Counted from the first letter of the stretch, positions 42,148 through 56,269 are shown. The stretch is 64,000 nt of DNA from Anthostomella pinea (GCA_963556695.1 CAUWAG010000003.1:2604001-2668000); one strand, 5' to 3'. Notes: generated from the letters alone by a model not told the origin. Translations and numbers: made by a program.

Positions 42148-44356
42148 ATGGATGGCCACACTGTCGCCGGCGCCGGACCGGCCCCGTCCATGTCCATGAG
42201 TCCTACCAGTCCCATGAGCATTCATCGCCATGGCTCGATCAAGCGGAAGCGCAGCATTGGGGCCGGTCCCGGCGGCATCGACAGCAGCCCGGGCAGTGCC
42301 ATTGGCGACGAAGACAACTCACTGAACGAGCCCTTGGACAAGAAGCGACAGCCGGGAGTGAAGCGGGCGTGCAACGAGTGCCGCCAGCAGAAGGTGAGTC
42401 AACCACCCACCTCAATCGTATCAGTAGCCAGCACTTGCGCAAGGCCCTGATGCCCATCTCAGACATGCATTGTCGTCTGTCCCCTTCTTCCCGAGACACG
42501 GCGAGGCTGACTGTGTAACCCGCCACTCGCAGTTGCGGTGCGATGTCGTACAGGACCCGTTTCAGAGCTGCTCACGATGCAATCGCCTCAAACTCGACTG
42601 CAAGATCGAATCCAACTTCAAGCGCGTCGGGAAGAGATCGAAACACGCCGAGATGGAGAAGGAGATCGACCGCTTGCGCCGCAACTTGTCGCAGGCCAAG
42701 CAGCAGGGCTTTGTCATGGAGGACGACGACGACCACGACCTCCAGTCGTCGCAGTTGCAGTCGCCCATTGCAAACAGCCAATACTCGCACACACGGAACC
42801 CCTCGCTCATGGGATCAGACGAGGCCGTCACCTCCCTCCTCACCCTCAAGAGGGGTGGCTCCTATAGCATGCCCGCAACCCATTACGCCTACGAGCTCGA
42901 ACAGGTGCGCCTCACCGAACAGGACGTCCACGGCCTATTTCAAGAGTACTTCCACTACTACCACCCTTTTCTGCCCATGCTCAACGAACACCAATCTCCC
43001 GACCTATACTACCAACAACACGCGCTACTCTTTTGGACCATCATCGCCATTGCGTCACGCCGATATCGCCCGAAACCCAGCATCTTGCACGAATTGGCCA
43101 GTGGGCCCTTGAACAGACTGTTATGGGGTACCATTGGCGACGTCCCGAACAGCTACTTCGTTGTGAAGGCGCTGTGTCTTCTCTGTACGTGGCCGTTGCC
43201 GACGAGCACAACGACGGCGGACCCCACTCACATTTTGGGCGGTGTGATGATGAAGGCGGCAACGGGCATTGGCCTGCATCGACCAAACCACACGCAGGAT
43301 TTTTCGCGAGTTTCTGTTGAGCTCAACAAAGATCAATTGCATGACCGAGTCACCACATGGGCCGTCTGCAACATCGTTTCTCAGTCCATTGGCACTGGCT
43401 ATGGTCAGCCCGCCACCACGCTCTACGACTGGACTCTCGCGATCCGCCCTGGCGAAGACGGTCCCTTCACATTATCCCCGGAGCTGGAAGCCAGGTTGAG
43501 GATTGAGAGATTCTCTGACAAAGTCTCCAAGGAGATGTACAGTAATGCTAGCGATCCGAGAGGTGTCGCCGGTGACGAGCATAGAGCGATGCTGATGCGC
43601 GTGTATCGGCGAGATTTCCAAGAATTGCAGGCGTCAATCCTGTCGCAAGGCTTGTCACCTATAGTGGAGGTTCATTTGAAAGCAGCAGCTGTACACCTTC
43701 GTCTCGCCGGCTTCTTTGATTCCAGTGCCACTCCGGGGTATATAGATGACCTCATGGGCTTGTGGCGAGCCGTGACTGTCTTCTTAGATCTTCTCTTCGA
43801 GGATTCGAACCAAAACGTCCTGGTCTATGCCACTAACTACATCCAGCAAATGCTTGTCGCCAGCGGCTTCGCCTTGTTGAAGTTGATGAGGTCTTTCTTT
43901 GCCAAGACGATAGATTTTGAGAGGGGTAGGACCCTGTTTCATAGAACCGTCAACGGCATCCGCCAAACCAGCATTGAGCACAATGATCTGCAGTGGCGTT
44001 TGGCTGAGCTCATGGTTCAGATGTGGAACGGCGCGCGACTTGACCGCGGCAGCAACTCATATCACGACGATGACACGGCGGTGCCGATCGATGACAGCCT
44101 GCAACTGAAGGTGCGGTGCCGACATAGCATGAGTCTTGTCTACGACTCAATATGGCGGTGGCGGGAAGAATATCAAGCCTTGGGACGGGGTACACTTGAT
44201 GGTGAGAGCCCCTCTTTCGTGAACTTCGATGCCAAATTCACATTGCCTGCCAGGAGAATTTGCTAATTTCCAGCAGCTCTCAAGCAACCTACTAATCCGG
44301 ACTCGGCTAACGACTCTTCAGCGTCATCAAGCCACATGGAGAGCACCCTGCTACCC

Positions 44357-44392
<36 letters not shown>

Positions 44393-44593
44393 CTCAGCAG
44401 CATAGGGCCCGTGGCCAACAACGGAGAGTTAACGCCAACGCCCAGTCATGGTCTCAATACTGGTGCGAACAGCATGATCGGGATAGGCTATGGAAGCGAT
44501 GCGAACTACGACTTCTTCGACCCCCAACATTGGATGCTCGACGGTCTGCTCGACTTCAACTACACGTTTGCTCAACCATTAGAGGGCATGTAG
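42148..44593 (+). CDS. Zn(II)2Cys6 transcription factor with fungal middle-homology domain
   Basis: Three exons, 42148-42393, 42533-44201 and 44274-44593, encode 744 residues. Intron 1 (139 nt, GTGAGT...TCGCAG) splits the zinc cluster: Cys75 and Cys78 (ACNECRQQK) lie before it, Cys85, 95, 98 and 105 (LRCDV, CSRCNRLKLDC) after it, giving C-x2-C-x6-C-x9-C-x2-C-x6-C. A basic linker (KRVGKRSKHAEM) and a short coiled coil (EMEKEIDRLRRNLSQAKQQ) follow for dimerisation. The central regulatory domain includes FHYYHPFLPMLNEHQSPDLY and LLFWTIIAIASRRY. Intron 2 (44202-44273 or 44276) ends in CAGCAG, so one residue is optional. The C terminus has 12 consecutive Asn and an acidic/aromatic, activation-like end. 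The target pathway is not assigned. Intact. Confidence 0.9.
44357..44392 (+). repeat. AAC microsatellite encoding 12 Asn
   Basis: Eleven AAC codons and one AAT lie in the last exon of the Zn2Cys6 gene. Its length is likely polymorphic between strains. Confidence 0.9.
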
Positions 44594-45390
44594 AACTCAG
44601 CCCCCATGGGATTCACGACGACATCGCAACCCAAATAACTTACTATGAGACACGGAATACGGGCACGATAAACCAATGAACAGATCATGATTATGTAAGG
44701 AATGCAGGCATTGTCTTGCAACACAATGGTGGGTACGAGGGAAGATTGTTCAATTCGCCAGCCACCCGGAGCGGGAGTCTCAGGCTCTCCCGAGAGGAGC
44801 TCGCGGGTAGAAGAGTGAGAGAAGCTGATTTGGCTGGAATGCCTTAATACCCCTTTCGCATGGTCCTTCTCTGTTGTCTACGTTTTGTTTGTCAGAGGAG
44901 TTCACGATTGCATGCATTGGGAGCTCGGGCATCTCTTACGAGGGTGGCTTGCATCTGGTGATATATACATATATATATATATCTGCGACGTTGCGTTAAT
45001 GTTCAATAGCTCCCCGTACCATAGTCAGTTCATTGTTCAATTCGAAGGCGGAAGATACGGAATACCCTCAAGTCTCTTCCGCAGCACCGTGTACTCTTCC
45101 GGAGTTCTCAGCGGAACACACGCACTCGCACCCACGTGGCAGTTTAATTATGAACGACGTAATGTGAGCAGGCGTACCTACCAACAGACAGATCCATTCT
45201 CTCAGGGGTATGTACGTACATAGCCAGGAATCACGTTGGACACACGCGGCTGTTGCCACGTTACGCCCACGTGTAAAGCAGGTAGGTAGGCTCTAGCGGG
45301 ACAGATGTCGCACCACCTATCCACCCATTGTTCTATTTCTGCCTCCCCCTTGCCTACGTTACCGCCGATCAGCCCGGTAAGACTGGCAAA

Positions 45391-45640
45391 TGGTGGATCT
45401 CAAATCGATGGTGAAACCACAATTTCATGCTGTGCCTTTGACGGGCTTGGTGTTCATCCGTCACATAGGATCTATCCACCACGCGTGCAGAGAGAGCGTG
45501 TTCGTCACGTAGGAGCAGATGGATCTCTCATCGATGGTCCGCAATCCAATGTCTTGCTGTGCCTTGGTTGGGCGTTTTTATCCGTCACATAGGAGCTATC
45601 CACCACGCGTGTTCGTCACATAGGATTCGGCACACGCGCG
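45391..45640 (+). repeat. Diverged tandem duplication, period about 125 bp
   Basis: Shared blocks in the same order are GGATCT...ATCGATGGT, TGCTGTGCCTTTG / TGCTGTGCCTTGG, ATCCGTCACATAGGA, CTATCCACCACGCGTG and GTTCGTCAC. They are offset by 124-126 bp, with small indels between copies. Confidence 0.7.
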
Positions 45641-45676
45641 GATCTTGGCTGGGGTGGGGGGTTTTTATATGTGTGG

Positions 45677-45900
45677 GTGGGAGAGAGTGGGAGAGAGTGG
45701 GAGAGGAGGAGAGTGGTGCTTGATGGTGTTTGACGATGGTCCATGGCTGACATGAATTTCGTTTATTTTCTCCTGTTCTGTCATCAATGGCATTCATCGG
45801 AGGGTTGTATTGTCGTCTTGGAAAGAGGAGAGATAGGTAGGTAGGTAGGTGGTAAGTGCATGGCTGGATGGCTGGATGGCTGGATGGGCGGCTGGATGGA
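45677..45900 (+). repeat. Minisatellite cluster
   Basis: The 10-bp unit GTGGGAGAGA is repeated three times at 45677-45705. TAGG units occur near 45835-45850, and the 8-bp unit GGCTGGAT repeats at about 45862-45900. Confidence 0.75.
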
Positions 45901-48900
45901 TGGGCCGCCGGGCTCGGGGAAACACACGTGGGAAGAGTCGATGCCATGTGTGCAGGATTAGGAATCATGCCGAACATGCGACTTGGTCTACGTACGTACC
46001 TCTGTGCATGTAATGTTATGTACGGTACATATATCTATTTATCTGAGTGAGTCTCTAAATGTGATCGTGGGAAGACCTGTGCATGGTACATATGCATCGA
46101 TGAAGCATGGCAAGTGGATCGATCCTTCGATATGTCCCGTACATGAAGGATCGGGAGTGATGTAGGTATGTAACTCAGTAGGTAAGTAAGTGAGTATTTG
46201 GCCCATCGACGATGTCCCAACGTGGTAGGGTTCCCTTCCCTTTTCCCGTTCGGTCCAGGTCCGATGCTGCTGCTGCTTGCTGCTGGGGTAGTGGAAAGTC
46301 CTACGCATGATAGTTACATCTAGCCCAGGTACCATGAGGTAGGCTGCGGGTGGAGTAGTGTTGATCTCTCTCAGCCCTGTTGCAACCCCCCAGTTTACTG
46401 CGGCAGTTGGTAGTTGTTGGGACCAGGAACAAGCTCCTCCTCCTTCTCTTGTTCTCTAGTTCGTCCGGCAGCCGGCCCCTGATCCACATGTGGTTCTTCT
46501 CAACGTCAATCTTGATTTCGGTTTCGGTTCTTCGTTTCGTCGATCTGGGGCTCAGCTTTTCTCTACCTACCTCCTACTTACCTAGGTACCTGGGAGGCCG
46601 TTTCGGACCCGAGTACTTCCTCACCGCCAGGTGGTCCTGCTGCCGGTCTGCGGCTCGGCAGCACGGCGCGTGTCATCATATGCGCCAGAATCAACGTCGA
46701 TTCCAAATCTAGAACTGACTTACAGCCGCCGTGCTCGGACATGTCTGTTACGTCCGCCGTCTACGGCGATGCAGAAGCTCAGCGGATGAGCGAATGAAAG
46801 TTGAGATAGGCCAGCTCAGCTCGCGATTAGGACACACGATATCCAGTAAGTGGTATAGGTACACCGTCAGTCAGGGAGGAGAAGAAGGGTCAGGGACTGA
46901 CATAGGGGTAGTATTGAGCTGGACGATGATGATACTTCAGGCAGGTTGTGAAGTAATCATGGTACCGTAGCAATAAACCTCTTCCCCTGACTGAGTTGGG
47001 CTCACCTTCTCACCTACCCAATCTCGCGAGCTCTATTCGCCGATTAATAATCGATGTCATGAGCGACGTAGCAGGAGCAGTCGCTTGGGAGAGTGGGTTG
47101 CAATCGAGCACCTCCTTTGAGGCTATCCTGTCGCCTTGTAACTCCACAATGATGATGTCGATCGATGAGTAGTACGTGTAGTGTGGGTGTGCAGTGCTTG
47201 ATGGTCTTGGTTCTGGTCCATCGTGTTTCATAGTGCTATGTGCTGCAGCAACGGATTGAACGAGCTTCGGCTGGCAGACACTCATGCTCCCACGAAGTTC
47301 AGAGGGTAGACTAGGATGGCACGTCGGCGTTGTGGTGGTGAAGTGAGAGAGGCAGGCGGGGGGCAGGACTGCAGGCGGTTGCGGTAGGCTCGAGACATGT
47401 AAGGCAGAGGCGTGGAGGACAGCTGGTTTCTGGCTAGATAGTCGTCGACGTTTTCTAGCTCAAACGCGCCCACCGCGTCTAGAGTCGTATTGCCACAGAC
47501 CGGCACCATTACACAACATGGCATCACAATCCATCACACCACGCTGCGGCATCGAAGCAATATGAGCATGCTTGCAGGCTGAATGGGACCCATGTCGCTT
47601 GGGGGTTGAATCGGCGTCGTCCGTTGTCGCAATTGGTCGCCTTGTCATTTGGGTCGCACAAGGAGGAATGGTTCGCCAGGTCGACGTTGGGCTGCGAGTT
47701 CCCACTCTCTTGCTGCAATGCTACCCTCCTGACAAGCCGCCGCGGAGAAGGGTTTTTTGGCCGCAGTAGATGAGCGGGTTTTGGAGCGTCTGCCGTCCAC
47801 GCTGCTGACCGCTCGAATATCCTACCCCGATACGTTCGTGAACTGGGTCGTCGTGTGCACCAGCCCTACTATTATTATGTTTCCCCGCCTAAACAAATGT
47901 GTACGTGTCAAATATCGTCCGCCATGTGACCCTGGACGGCAGAGATGGGGCGTAAAGCGTGGTACAAGCACGACGTGCCATGCCATGTGGTGTGGAGAGA
48001 TCCGGAGTACTAGTACCGAGACATGTGCTTTCGGCCCCCATATGCTTCACCGGTCTCACGGACTCGGCACGACCATGAAAACGACGCCTCTCCCGTGTAG
48101 AGGCTTGATCTCCCCGCGACAGCCGTGAGGCGTCTATCGTCATCATGGGCGTCTGATATGCAGTAGCGTCTGTGGGGGAATTAACTCTAAAAAGAAGATA
48201 CCGGTACGCCGTAACTCCTGATGGCTGATGTGAGACTCCCAGCACGTTTGAGGTTGCGCGAACGAGGGATAAATCGCTTGCGGGCTTTTCACTCGCCGGG
48301 AAAGCGCCAGCCTTCAAAATACATGTAGACAGATTAATCGGCTCCCACGTCAATAATCCTGGGACGGCTGAGAGCTGGCTGGATCCGGTATTGGTTGAAG
48401 CATCGACACTTAATCAGGTACAACAGACTCGGCTAGCTGCAGCATAAACATATTTTGCCATGAGAGGAGGAACAAGCTGGTTCCAAGGCGACGTTGATCG
48501 TCTGGATGAAACCGTGGATATTCGTGAGCCATGGATCGTAAATTTGCGGCGTGCATCGAGAACGAGGTAACCTCTAGCACTCGATTGTCCTTCCAGGCCT
48601 TGTGTCACAGAAGGATGCTGTGGGTTCAGGTGAGATCTGCACAAGTTCAAGTACGGCATGCCTTCCAGTGAGACCCCCTTACGGGAAGTATCACCACTCG
48701 TCACTGTATCGGCACCGACGCTCGGCACCGGGCCATGTAGTGTCACGCGAGCCTAGCCGTCGAAAGTCTCGCGACCGCCTATGCGTCAGGAATGTAGGCA
48801 GAACGGAGACCTTGACCTCCGTCCCAGGCTGAAAGTGTCGAGGCCAAAGACGGAATTACCATGTGAATCAGTAAACCAGAAGGCAATGAATGCGTCTGCC

Positions 48901-51900
48901 GGTCAGCAATTCTATCGAGCTCTCGATGCAGTTTCGCGGCGCTGGAAACATGGTCAGCGATTCTACGAGAGAATTTCAAGCGACCCATTGATACTATTAG
49001 AAATCAGCTTTACGCGTTGGAGGCCGCAGACCAGATGACTCCTATCTCAGATGGACATGCTGGCAGAGGTCACATGTGTCGGGAGAGTGTGCTTTGGATG
49101 GCGGGAATTGACCGTCACCGCTGATGCGACCACGGAGGGCGGCCACGGGGCTGTGATGACAGTCCAACAATGGGGCAATGGGGTTTCGGGAACCCCGTCT
49201 CAGAGGCAATCGAGCTTGTCCACCGGGTGTTCAACCGGGCTTGAAAGTGTAAAAATGAGCTCCATGACAAAGAAGCCTTGGTGCTCGTCGAATTGTTCTT
49301 CGTCTGATCTCCCTCTCTCCCGGCCTCCATAGATGGCCGGGCGGGTCTGGAAAAGCGGCCAAGCTAAGCTCGACGGGTCGAAACCGGCCACGGCCGGGAT
49401 GGGGGATGCAGGGTCAGCTGGCAGCCAACTGCGATGTGACGCTGGTCTGTCGCCGTCACCTATCGATTAAGCGCTACATTGAGGGACCCCTACATTGATT
49501 GGGGGCTGCAGCAACAGTGTGGCCGTGCAAGGCTCTCTTACCATATTTCCATTCTTCCGTACGGCGAGCTCCGGCATGATAAGCCACAGATATTCGAAGG
49601 TCGACGGGCCGGGTCGCAGTGCTTCACAATCCTAGCCATACGCACAGTGCCATAAAGGCCGCAAGTGGACAACTGTGCGGATAGGGTTGCATTCTGTTAC
49701 CTTTTCGGTTGTTGAACGCCAAGTAGAGATACGCACCCGTCGTGGCGTCGAGTCACGGCCGTCTCCTCCCATTGCGTCCAGACTCGGGGAACGGCAGCTC
49801 CTCTCTCTGGCTGTGTACAGGCTTCGTCGCGCAGGTCGTCCTTCGTGGGATATTTTGGGACTCATGTATTTGTACCCATGCGTTTCCAACCTTTCGTCAA
49901 AACCAGGGGCACCAACATGTATTCCTTCTGTCATACAGCGTGTGGCTTTTCTCTCCTGGGGCGTTGGCCCGTAGGGCTGGAGGAATGGTATTAGCGTACA
50001 ATCCTATACAGACACAGCACGAACATGTGCCAGGTCACAAGGCAGATGACGCACATGTGGAGGTTGAAGCATAACTGAGGAGCGTGAAGCGGGACATGAC
50101 CTCCCCTATTGGGTGGGGGGTGGGTGGCAGATGTGTGGACATCACACTGGGAGTGATGCTCACCTATGATGCTACCAATGCCATTGGAGTGCTCCATCTA
50201 ACCCTTGGTTAAAAGGCGTGAGATGGGCTGAAGCTCTATATTCACTAGCATCCGCACATACCAGTTGTTGTGCAGTGGGCAAGAAGTACTGAGCGCCGAG
50301 GCCTACAAGTCCAGGGCGCATTAGGAGGCTGCCAGTCTCCAGTGCAACCCACACATCTTCGCCTTGCAAGCCTCGAAGACAGAAAGCATGGCACCAATGA
50401 TGAAGCGGTCTACTCGGTTTTGTCGATATGAAGTGAGGGCTCCTTCAGGGGCGATCTACGAGGATGGCTTTGGGCTCGAAGCTGTCTGCTTCATCTCAGT
50501 GGTCGACTTGCTTTGGGCTGCATACATGCTGACCCAGACCCCACTTGAAATGGAATACTGCTCATGCTCGTGGTCATTGGTTGCGCATACCAATCGCGAC
50601 AGAAAGCGTCTTGGTCTGAAGCTATGGGCTCATTGGCTCGTGCGGCCGAGTCGGCAAGACGTGGTTATTCCTCACTATCCGCTACAGAAGGAAGAACAAG
50701 CTCGTGCGACAATTCTGCCTCGTTGAAGGCGGGGGTCATTGGATGCGTCCTCCCAGGTGCCGTGGTCAGTGTCTTTCTCGAAACGGCCGAGCACAAAGAA
50801 ATCCGGTGTGCCATGGCGACACAGGGGTGACCGGAACCCATACCTCGGGTAGTTGGTTGACACATCAAATCCCATCAGGCATCAAAAACGTCTTCTTCAT
50901 CCCCATTGCCACAGGCTGTCGCAAGCCTTAGCTCTGCCGAAATTGCAATGCTTCACGGACAGCTCAGGTGCCAGAAAGGTCGTGGTATCCCGTCCTGTAA
51001 GAAGACGGATGAAGGCGTGCTCGAGATATGAGCACTAGAGTAAGAACATGGGTATGAGCCTGGACCCCTGAGAAGAACGAGATTCGTTGACATGGTTGGT
51101 GGTGCGTTTGGGACAGGATGTGCCGAGGGGCATGTTCCGGGAGATCAGTTAACGTTTTGCCGTTGTGACTTGGAAATGACGCTATTTCGGCCAGAGCAGC
51201 CGCATGACTGCTGAGACTCAGGAACTGCAGGGTGAGCAAGCCACCTGTCAGGGTAGACGAAGGAGGAGTTGCCTTATGTTCCTCCCTTGCCGGTACAATC
51301 AGGGTGCGGTGCAAATGAAGACCTAGGGAAGACCAGGATATCACGGAAGCGAGATAACGTTGCCACACCGAGGACAAAGGCATGTTCTTTCCCGGTCACC
51401 GTATGTACCTGTGGAATACTATCAGGCCCTAAATGGCAAGACAGGAGGTTCGGTTGCCAGCAGGGAAGATGGCAATGAAGAATCTCAGAGAATGGCGTCA
51501 AGCTCGGCTGGAGTAGGCATATGCCGACACCCGGAAGGGGCAATGTGTGCTGAAAACGTCCAGGCTGGCCAACAACCAAGAGGCGATGCGACCACGGCGC
51601 TTCTGTGCGTCACTGCAAGACTGTGGGCCCTGTAGGGCTGGAGGTATGTGGTGGATGCTTTGACCTGTCTAGGTTCGTCCGCGAGTGAATGGACGGGCGG
51701 GTTGAGGTAGAAGGTTCGTTCCTCTGCATGTACCAGGAGGAGGTGAGGTAGCAGGAACTATCGTCGGGAGGGGTGGGACGAGTGAAGATGCCGGTCTTTG
51801 GATGTCGAACGCCAGCTCTCCCTTCTCGCCAGGTCTGTAGGGTGCCACTCGTCGTGGTCCACAGGCTTGGAACATACCGTGTGAAGACACAGGACGGTAC

Positions 51901-54720
51901 ATGGGCAAGACAGATAGGTGAGATAGGTGGGAGATGAGCCGGCGGTAAATAGGCGGCCGAGTCATCATGCCGTTGGTTGCAGTCGGCGAACAACTAATTG
52001 GCGGTCGCTTGTGTGGCGATGTTGGTCGAGGTGGTCATATAGGAGAGGGAGAGGGTGGAACTAAGCTCGCTTAGAGTAAGTTCCAACATGTCTTCGTCCA
52101 GCAGAGGGCCAATCAGGGTGCAAAACATCAAACAAACGCGCGGTTGTTGTTCGAGTTGGGACTTGGACTCTCGCCGGTGTACGTGGTGACAGTGATGACA
52201 GTGATGACAATGGGGACCGTGGGGACCGTGGCCACTTATTAGGTAGCCGCAAGTGGCACGGAGAATGCTAGGGTATATGTATGTGTATGTGTACCGTGCT
52301 TCTGTTGTCTTGCGGTGTTGGTGTTTCGATAAGGGGACTGGGGGAGCACTGAGGGTGGAATGGCATGTCGGGGGCGAGACCTGGAAGGCATCGACCAAGT
52401 GACCGAGTCGCGGCTCAAGAGTCAAGGCAACAGGCACTTGCCCCCGAAATGGAAAATAAAAGACGGCAGGCTCCTTCCAAGTTCCCGCACATGGAATTCC
52501 TATTGCCATTGCCATTGCCCCAATGCCCATCGTCACTGCCCAATGCCCATCCAGTCCATAACGGTCTGAAATTAGAACAGCGGGGGGTGTGACCAATGGA
52601 AGCGTCAGTCATGCTGGCCCCAGGACTGGCACCTTATCAGCTTGAAAGCTATCATCACCGTCCTTCCAGTCGATCCCCTTATCCCCTTATTGCCAAGCAG
52701 CTGCACACCTTATGCTGACTGCTTATGCTGCTCTGGCTGTAGGTCTTAGGTCTTAAGGGAGTGTGTAGGCAAGGGGTTGTTCGTAGCTCAGCCCTACGGT
52801 ACTGACCTCGCCGAAGCTCTGCCCACTTACCAGTGACATGGAGTCATTAATACTTTACCCAGATAGACCTGCCGAGATGTCTACCCCGGCTTGCAATTCC
52901 ACCCGCATAGATTACTGTGTGACAAGAAGGAATGGCCTCACCCCCGCCCCGCAAGTTCGCTAACTTAAACCGCAGATACCATAAGGTATGTCCGGACACT
53001 GCAGAGAACAGAGAAGGAGAAGAGGCACTACACCGCTACTAGATGTCAGTACCATGGATGCCAGTGCGTCGAGGAAGCCATCTGCCCACATGTATACCTC
53101 ACCTTGCATAAGGTATATACTCAACCCAGATCTGGAACACGAAACATGTGATTCAGGGGAGACTCCGTGCGCGTTGCTGGTCATCAACCTACCTACCTAC
53201 ATACTCCTGGGTTTCGTCGTGCTTTTTCTCCAGCTCCCACGGTGATGAATAGTCCCTTGGTAGCATGTGCCAGTTGGACGCGAAAGTCAGGTGAAAGAGA
53301 GAAGAGGCAAAGACGGCACCTACCTTAAGAGGGCAGCGCGGGCCGTGACAAATGCCCGGTGGCAGTGGATTCAAGCTGATTGGGTACCGAGGTGGTGGAA
53401 GCCAATCAGCAGGTACTGATGTCTGCACGAGCGGGGCCATCAGCGGCATTGGGCCCCGCCTTTATAGAATCTTCAGGCCACTTAGGCGCTACTAAGCGCT
53501 GTGTCGCAGCGGCCGCTTCCAGTGGGGCTGCATTGACCAGCCTGCAGGCCCTGCACGGCACTACCTTATGTACCTAGCATCACATTCACAGCAGCACGAC
53601 CCCACTGTGTACTTCATCTAATTATGCCACTTTGTCTGGGCACTTTCCGAAGAGAGCTCCGTTCCCGCCCTCTTTTCTACACTCGTACCAGTCCAATTAC
53701 CCATTCCTCAACCCTGACGTCTGACGGTACACACCCAGACAACCTGACAACCTGGCGTGCCTCCTGCTCCTGTCTAAACATCATGCCGCCACGGCACGGT
53801 TCCGCTGTCCCCCCAGTGGATGTCTGCAGAATCAATCCCTTCCGTGCTGTTCCGCTTCCTCCCCCATGCCGGGATTTCCGCCGTGGACCTCGCTCGGTCT
53901 CGTCTGTACCTATCTGACTACCGTATATTCCAAGTTGACTTCGTGCCACATAGAGTATGTGAACCTGACGCGTTCTTGCTTCACAAACTGTGGCTACCTG
54001 CTACCGCGTCTATCCAGTCTTCCATATGTTATTAGAGTCACCGCTACTCTACTTCGCTCACCAAAAGGCGGGCTTGGATGCTCTGCTCGGTCGAGCGAGT
54101 CATCTTCCGCGGCTGCCGCCCTTTACGGCTGCGATGCGACTTGGAGCATACCGACCCAGCGTCTCGGGACCTCACTGACTGGCTGACGGCATGCCACTCG
54201 CTGACGGCATGCGGTATGGGTGAATGGATGAGCGGACGGGCACCTGGCATGCCTTGACCGTCCGTCTGACGTGCGCGAGAACTTAATTAGACGCCGGTTG
54301 TCATGCACACACGTGCTTTTCGTGTTGATCTACCTGCCTATACCTCCGCATGTCTGGCTGCCACCAATCACAAACACAAGCGTGCACCGGGAAACCGACC
54401 CCAACCCTCTCCGAGCATGTTCATGTATGTGTCATGTGTCGCTGTACGGCCTGCCACGACAGTGTTGCATCCCCCATACGCGATATATTGTATTCCGGCT
54501 CACCTACGTCGATAGTCGTACGTGCGCCCCACGTCACCCATCGAGCCTCGTCGGGACGCAGAAGGAGGGGAGACCAGCGAGCAAACCCAGAGGCAGAGGC
54601 AGCTCATACCCCGGCCGCGTCCGGTACAGGCCGTACATCACATCCGGTGCGCCTCGAAGACGACGATCAAGGTTCTGACAGGGCTGTTAACGTTGCCGCG
54701 ATTGGTTATACCTCGGCGGT

Positions 54721-56269
54721 GGTGAAAATAAGCTCCGCGATGGCCAAGATATTGTCGGCGTTTAGATTTTTAACTTTTGCGGCAGTAAAAACTATATGTT
54801 TATTTTTAATTGAATATATGCTAAATAAGGTGTTTTTGAAGAACAGTGTTAAGGTTTTTAATTTGAATCAAAATATATTATAAAAATAAGATTTTTGATA
54901 AAATAAACTACAGATATACGCATTATATATATTTAATATATATAAAAAATTAATAGTAAACTATCATAACATTCAAAATATAATAGATATATAATAAATA
55001 TATACGTAGTTTAATGTATTTTATTTTATTTTATTTTAACGTTAAAAAGATTTAATACAAAATTAACGTATACTTATTAAGCTTAGATTTTTATTTAATT
55101 AAAAACAATAATAGAAAGGCATATTTACATTTAAGAATCTTATATTAAATATATATTAAGTTAATATTAACTAGTTTTACAAATCATAATTCTATATAAA
55201 GATTTAACTCGGTATTTTGCTAAATTAATATAATTTATATTATATATTTTAGACCCTTTTTTTTAATTATAATAGATTTAATAAATCGTTATTTTATATA
55301 TATATATCATATGCTCAATATTATGTTTTATTTTAATTAATATAATCAATAACGATAATAAGTTTAATGTTAAAATAAAGTTTAAATCAGGCTGATATTC
55401 AATATTTACTCAAAATATAATAAGTATATATATAAGTTTTAAATTTTAAACTAAGCTTATTTATATTATATCTTTTTTGAAATAGCGTTTTAATCATAAT
55501 TTTTTGTGTGTGTTTAAGCTTATTATTATTATAAGTGTTTAATACATGCTTATTATAAGTTTAAAGTTATTTATGTTTTAATTCTTCATTGCCGAGCTTA
55601 TAACTTTTAACATAAGTGTCTAGTACATACTTAATACGTTTATAAAGTTAATAGCTATATTTACAACAGTAATAAAACTTGTTGTTTCTTTTCTTTTTCG
55701 AGCCATAATACGTTTAATATAAGTTAAGCTTACGTATAAGATTAGTTAAAAGAAATACGGGCGAAAAGGCTTTTTTAATATAAATATTAAGCTTATATTA
55801 ACAAGTAATAATGTTCGTACTTGTTTTTTAATTATATATATATATTATATAAAATACATGTTAATAATTAATAGCTTTATTAACCGTTAATTAACACTTT
55901 ATTACTTATAATTTTAATATATGTTATATAAATATCAACACTTTTTAATTCAATCTTATTTTCTGTAAATAAATAAATAAAATTTGTTTTCATACTTAAT
56001 ATTTTTTTAACATATATATAGTTAATATTTCATAAGCTAATGAAAGGCGTAAAAATAGAGGTGGTTTAAAGTTGTTTCCCAAAGGTAAGAAGTTTTATTA
56101 AAGATTGTTGCTCTTTAATTAGTAATAATTATAGTAGTATAGCTATTTATATATACCTAGCTTTTAATTGTTGAATAGTAAACGAACTTTATTTTTATTA
56201 ATAGTACTAATGAACAATTGTAGTTATAACACTTATTTTAACGTTAATTAAGTATATATAAAATATATA
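54721..56269. repeat. A/T-rich, RIP-like degraded repeat island 2, left part
   Basis: From about 54760 the sequence becomes almost wholly A/T with stops in every frame, ending at the TA target of the Fot1-like transposon. No protein is readable. Confidence 0.85.

Larger units (their letters stand above)
44594..54720. other. About 10 kb of normal composition without a supported gene
   Basis: Both strands contain only short frames (mostly under 140 codons), none with a family resemblance, signal peptide plus continuing frame, or plausible intron-exon structure that I could build. It is not A/T-rich and so not RIP-degraded. It contains scattered simple repeats, including TA runs near 44960, a tandem duplication at 45391-45640 and minisatellites at 45677-45705 and 45862-45900. 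Possible explanations are long regulatory DNA, long non-coding transcripts, or lineage-specific small genes that sequence reading cannot reveal. Confidence 0.5.

Noticed and set aside
43798..43812. GGATTCGAACC, resembling a reversed tRNA T-arm
   Set aside because: It is inside the intact coding frame of the Zn2Cys6 protein.
50364..50726. Plus-strand 120-codon frame in the gene-free segment
   Set aside because: No homology, no signal peptide and no supporting splice sites; could not be distinguished from chance.
51994..52596. Minus-strand frame of 200 codons in the gene-free segment
   Set aside because: Contains His/Cys runs derived from short tandem repeats (about 52190-52230) and no recognisable domain.
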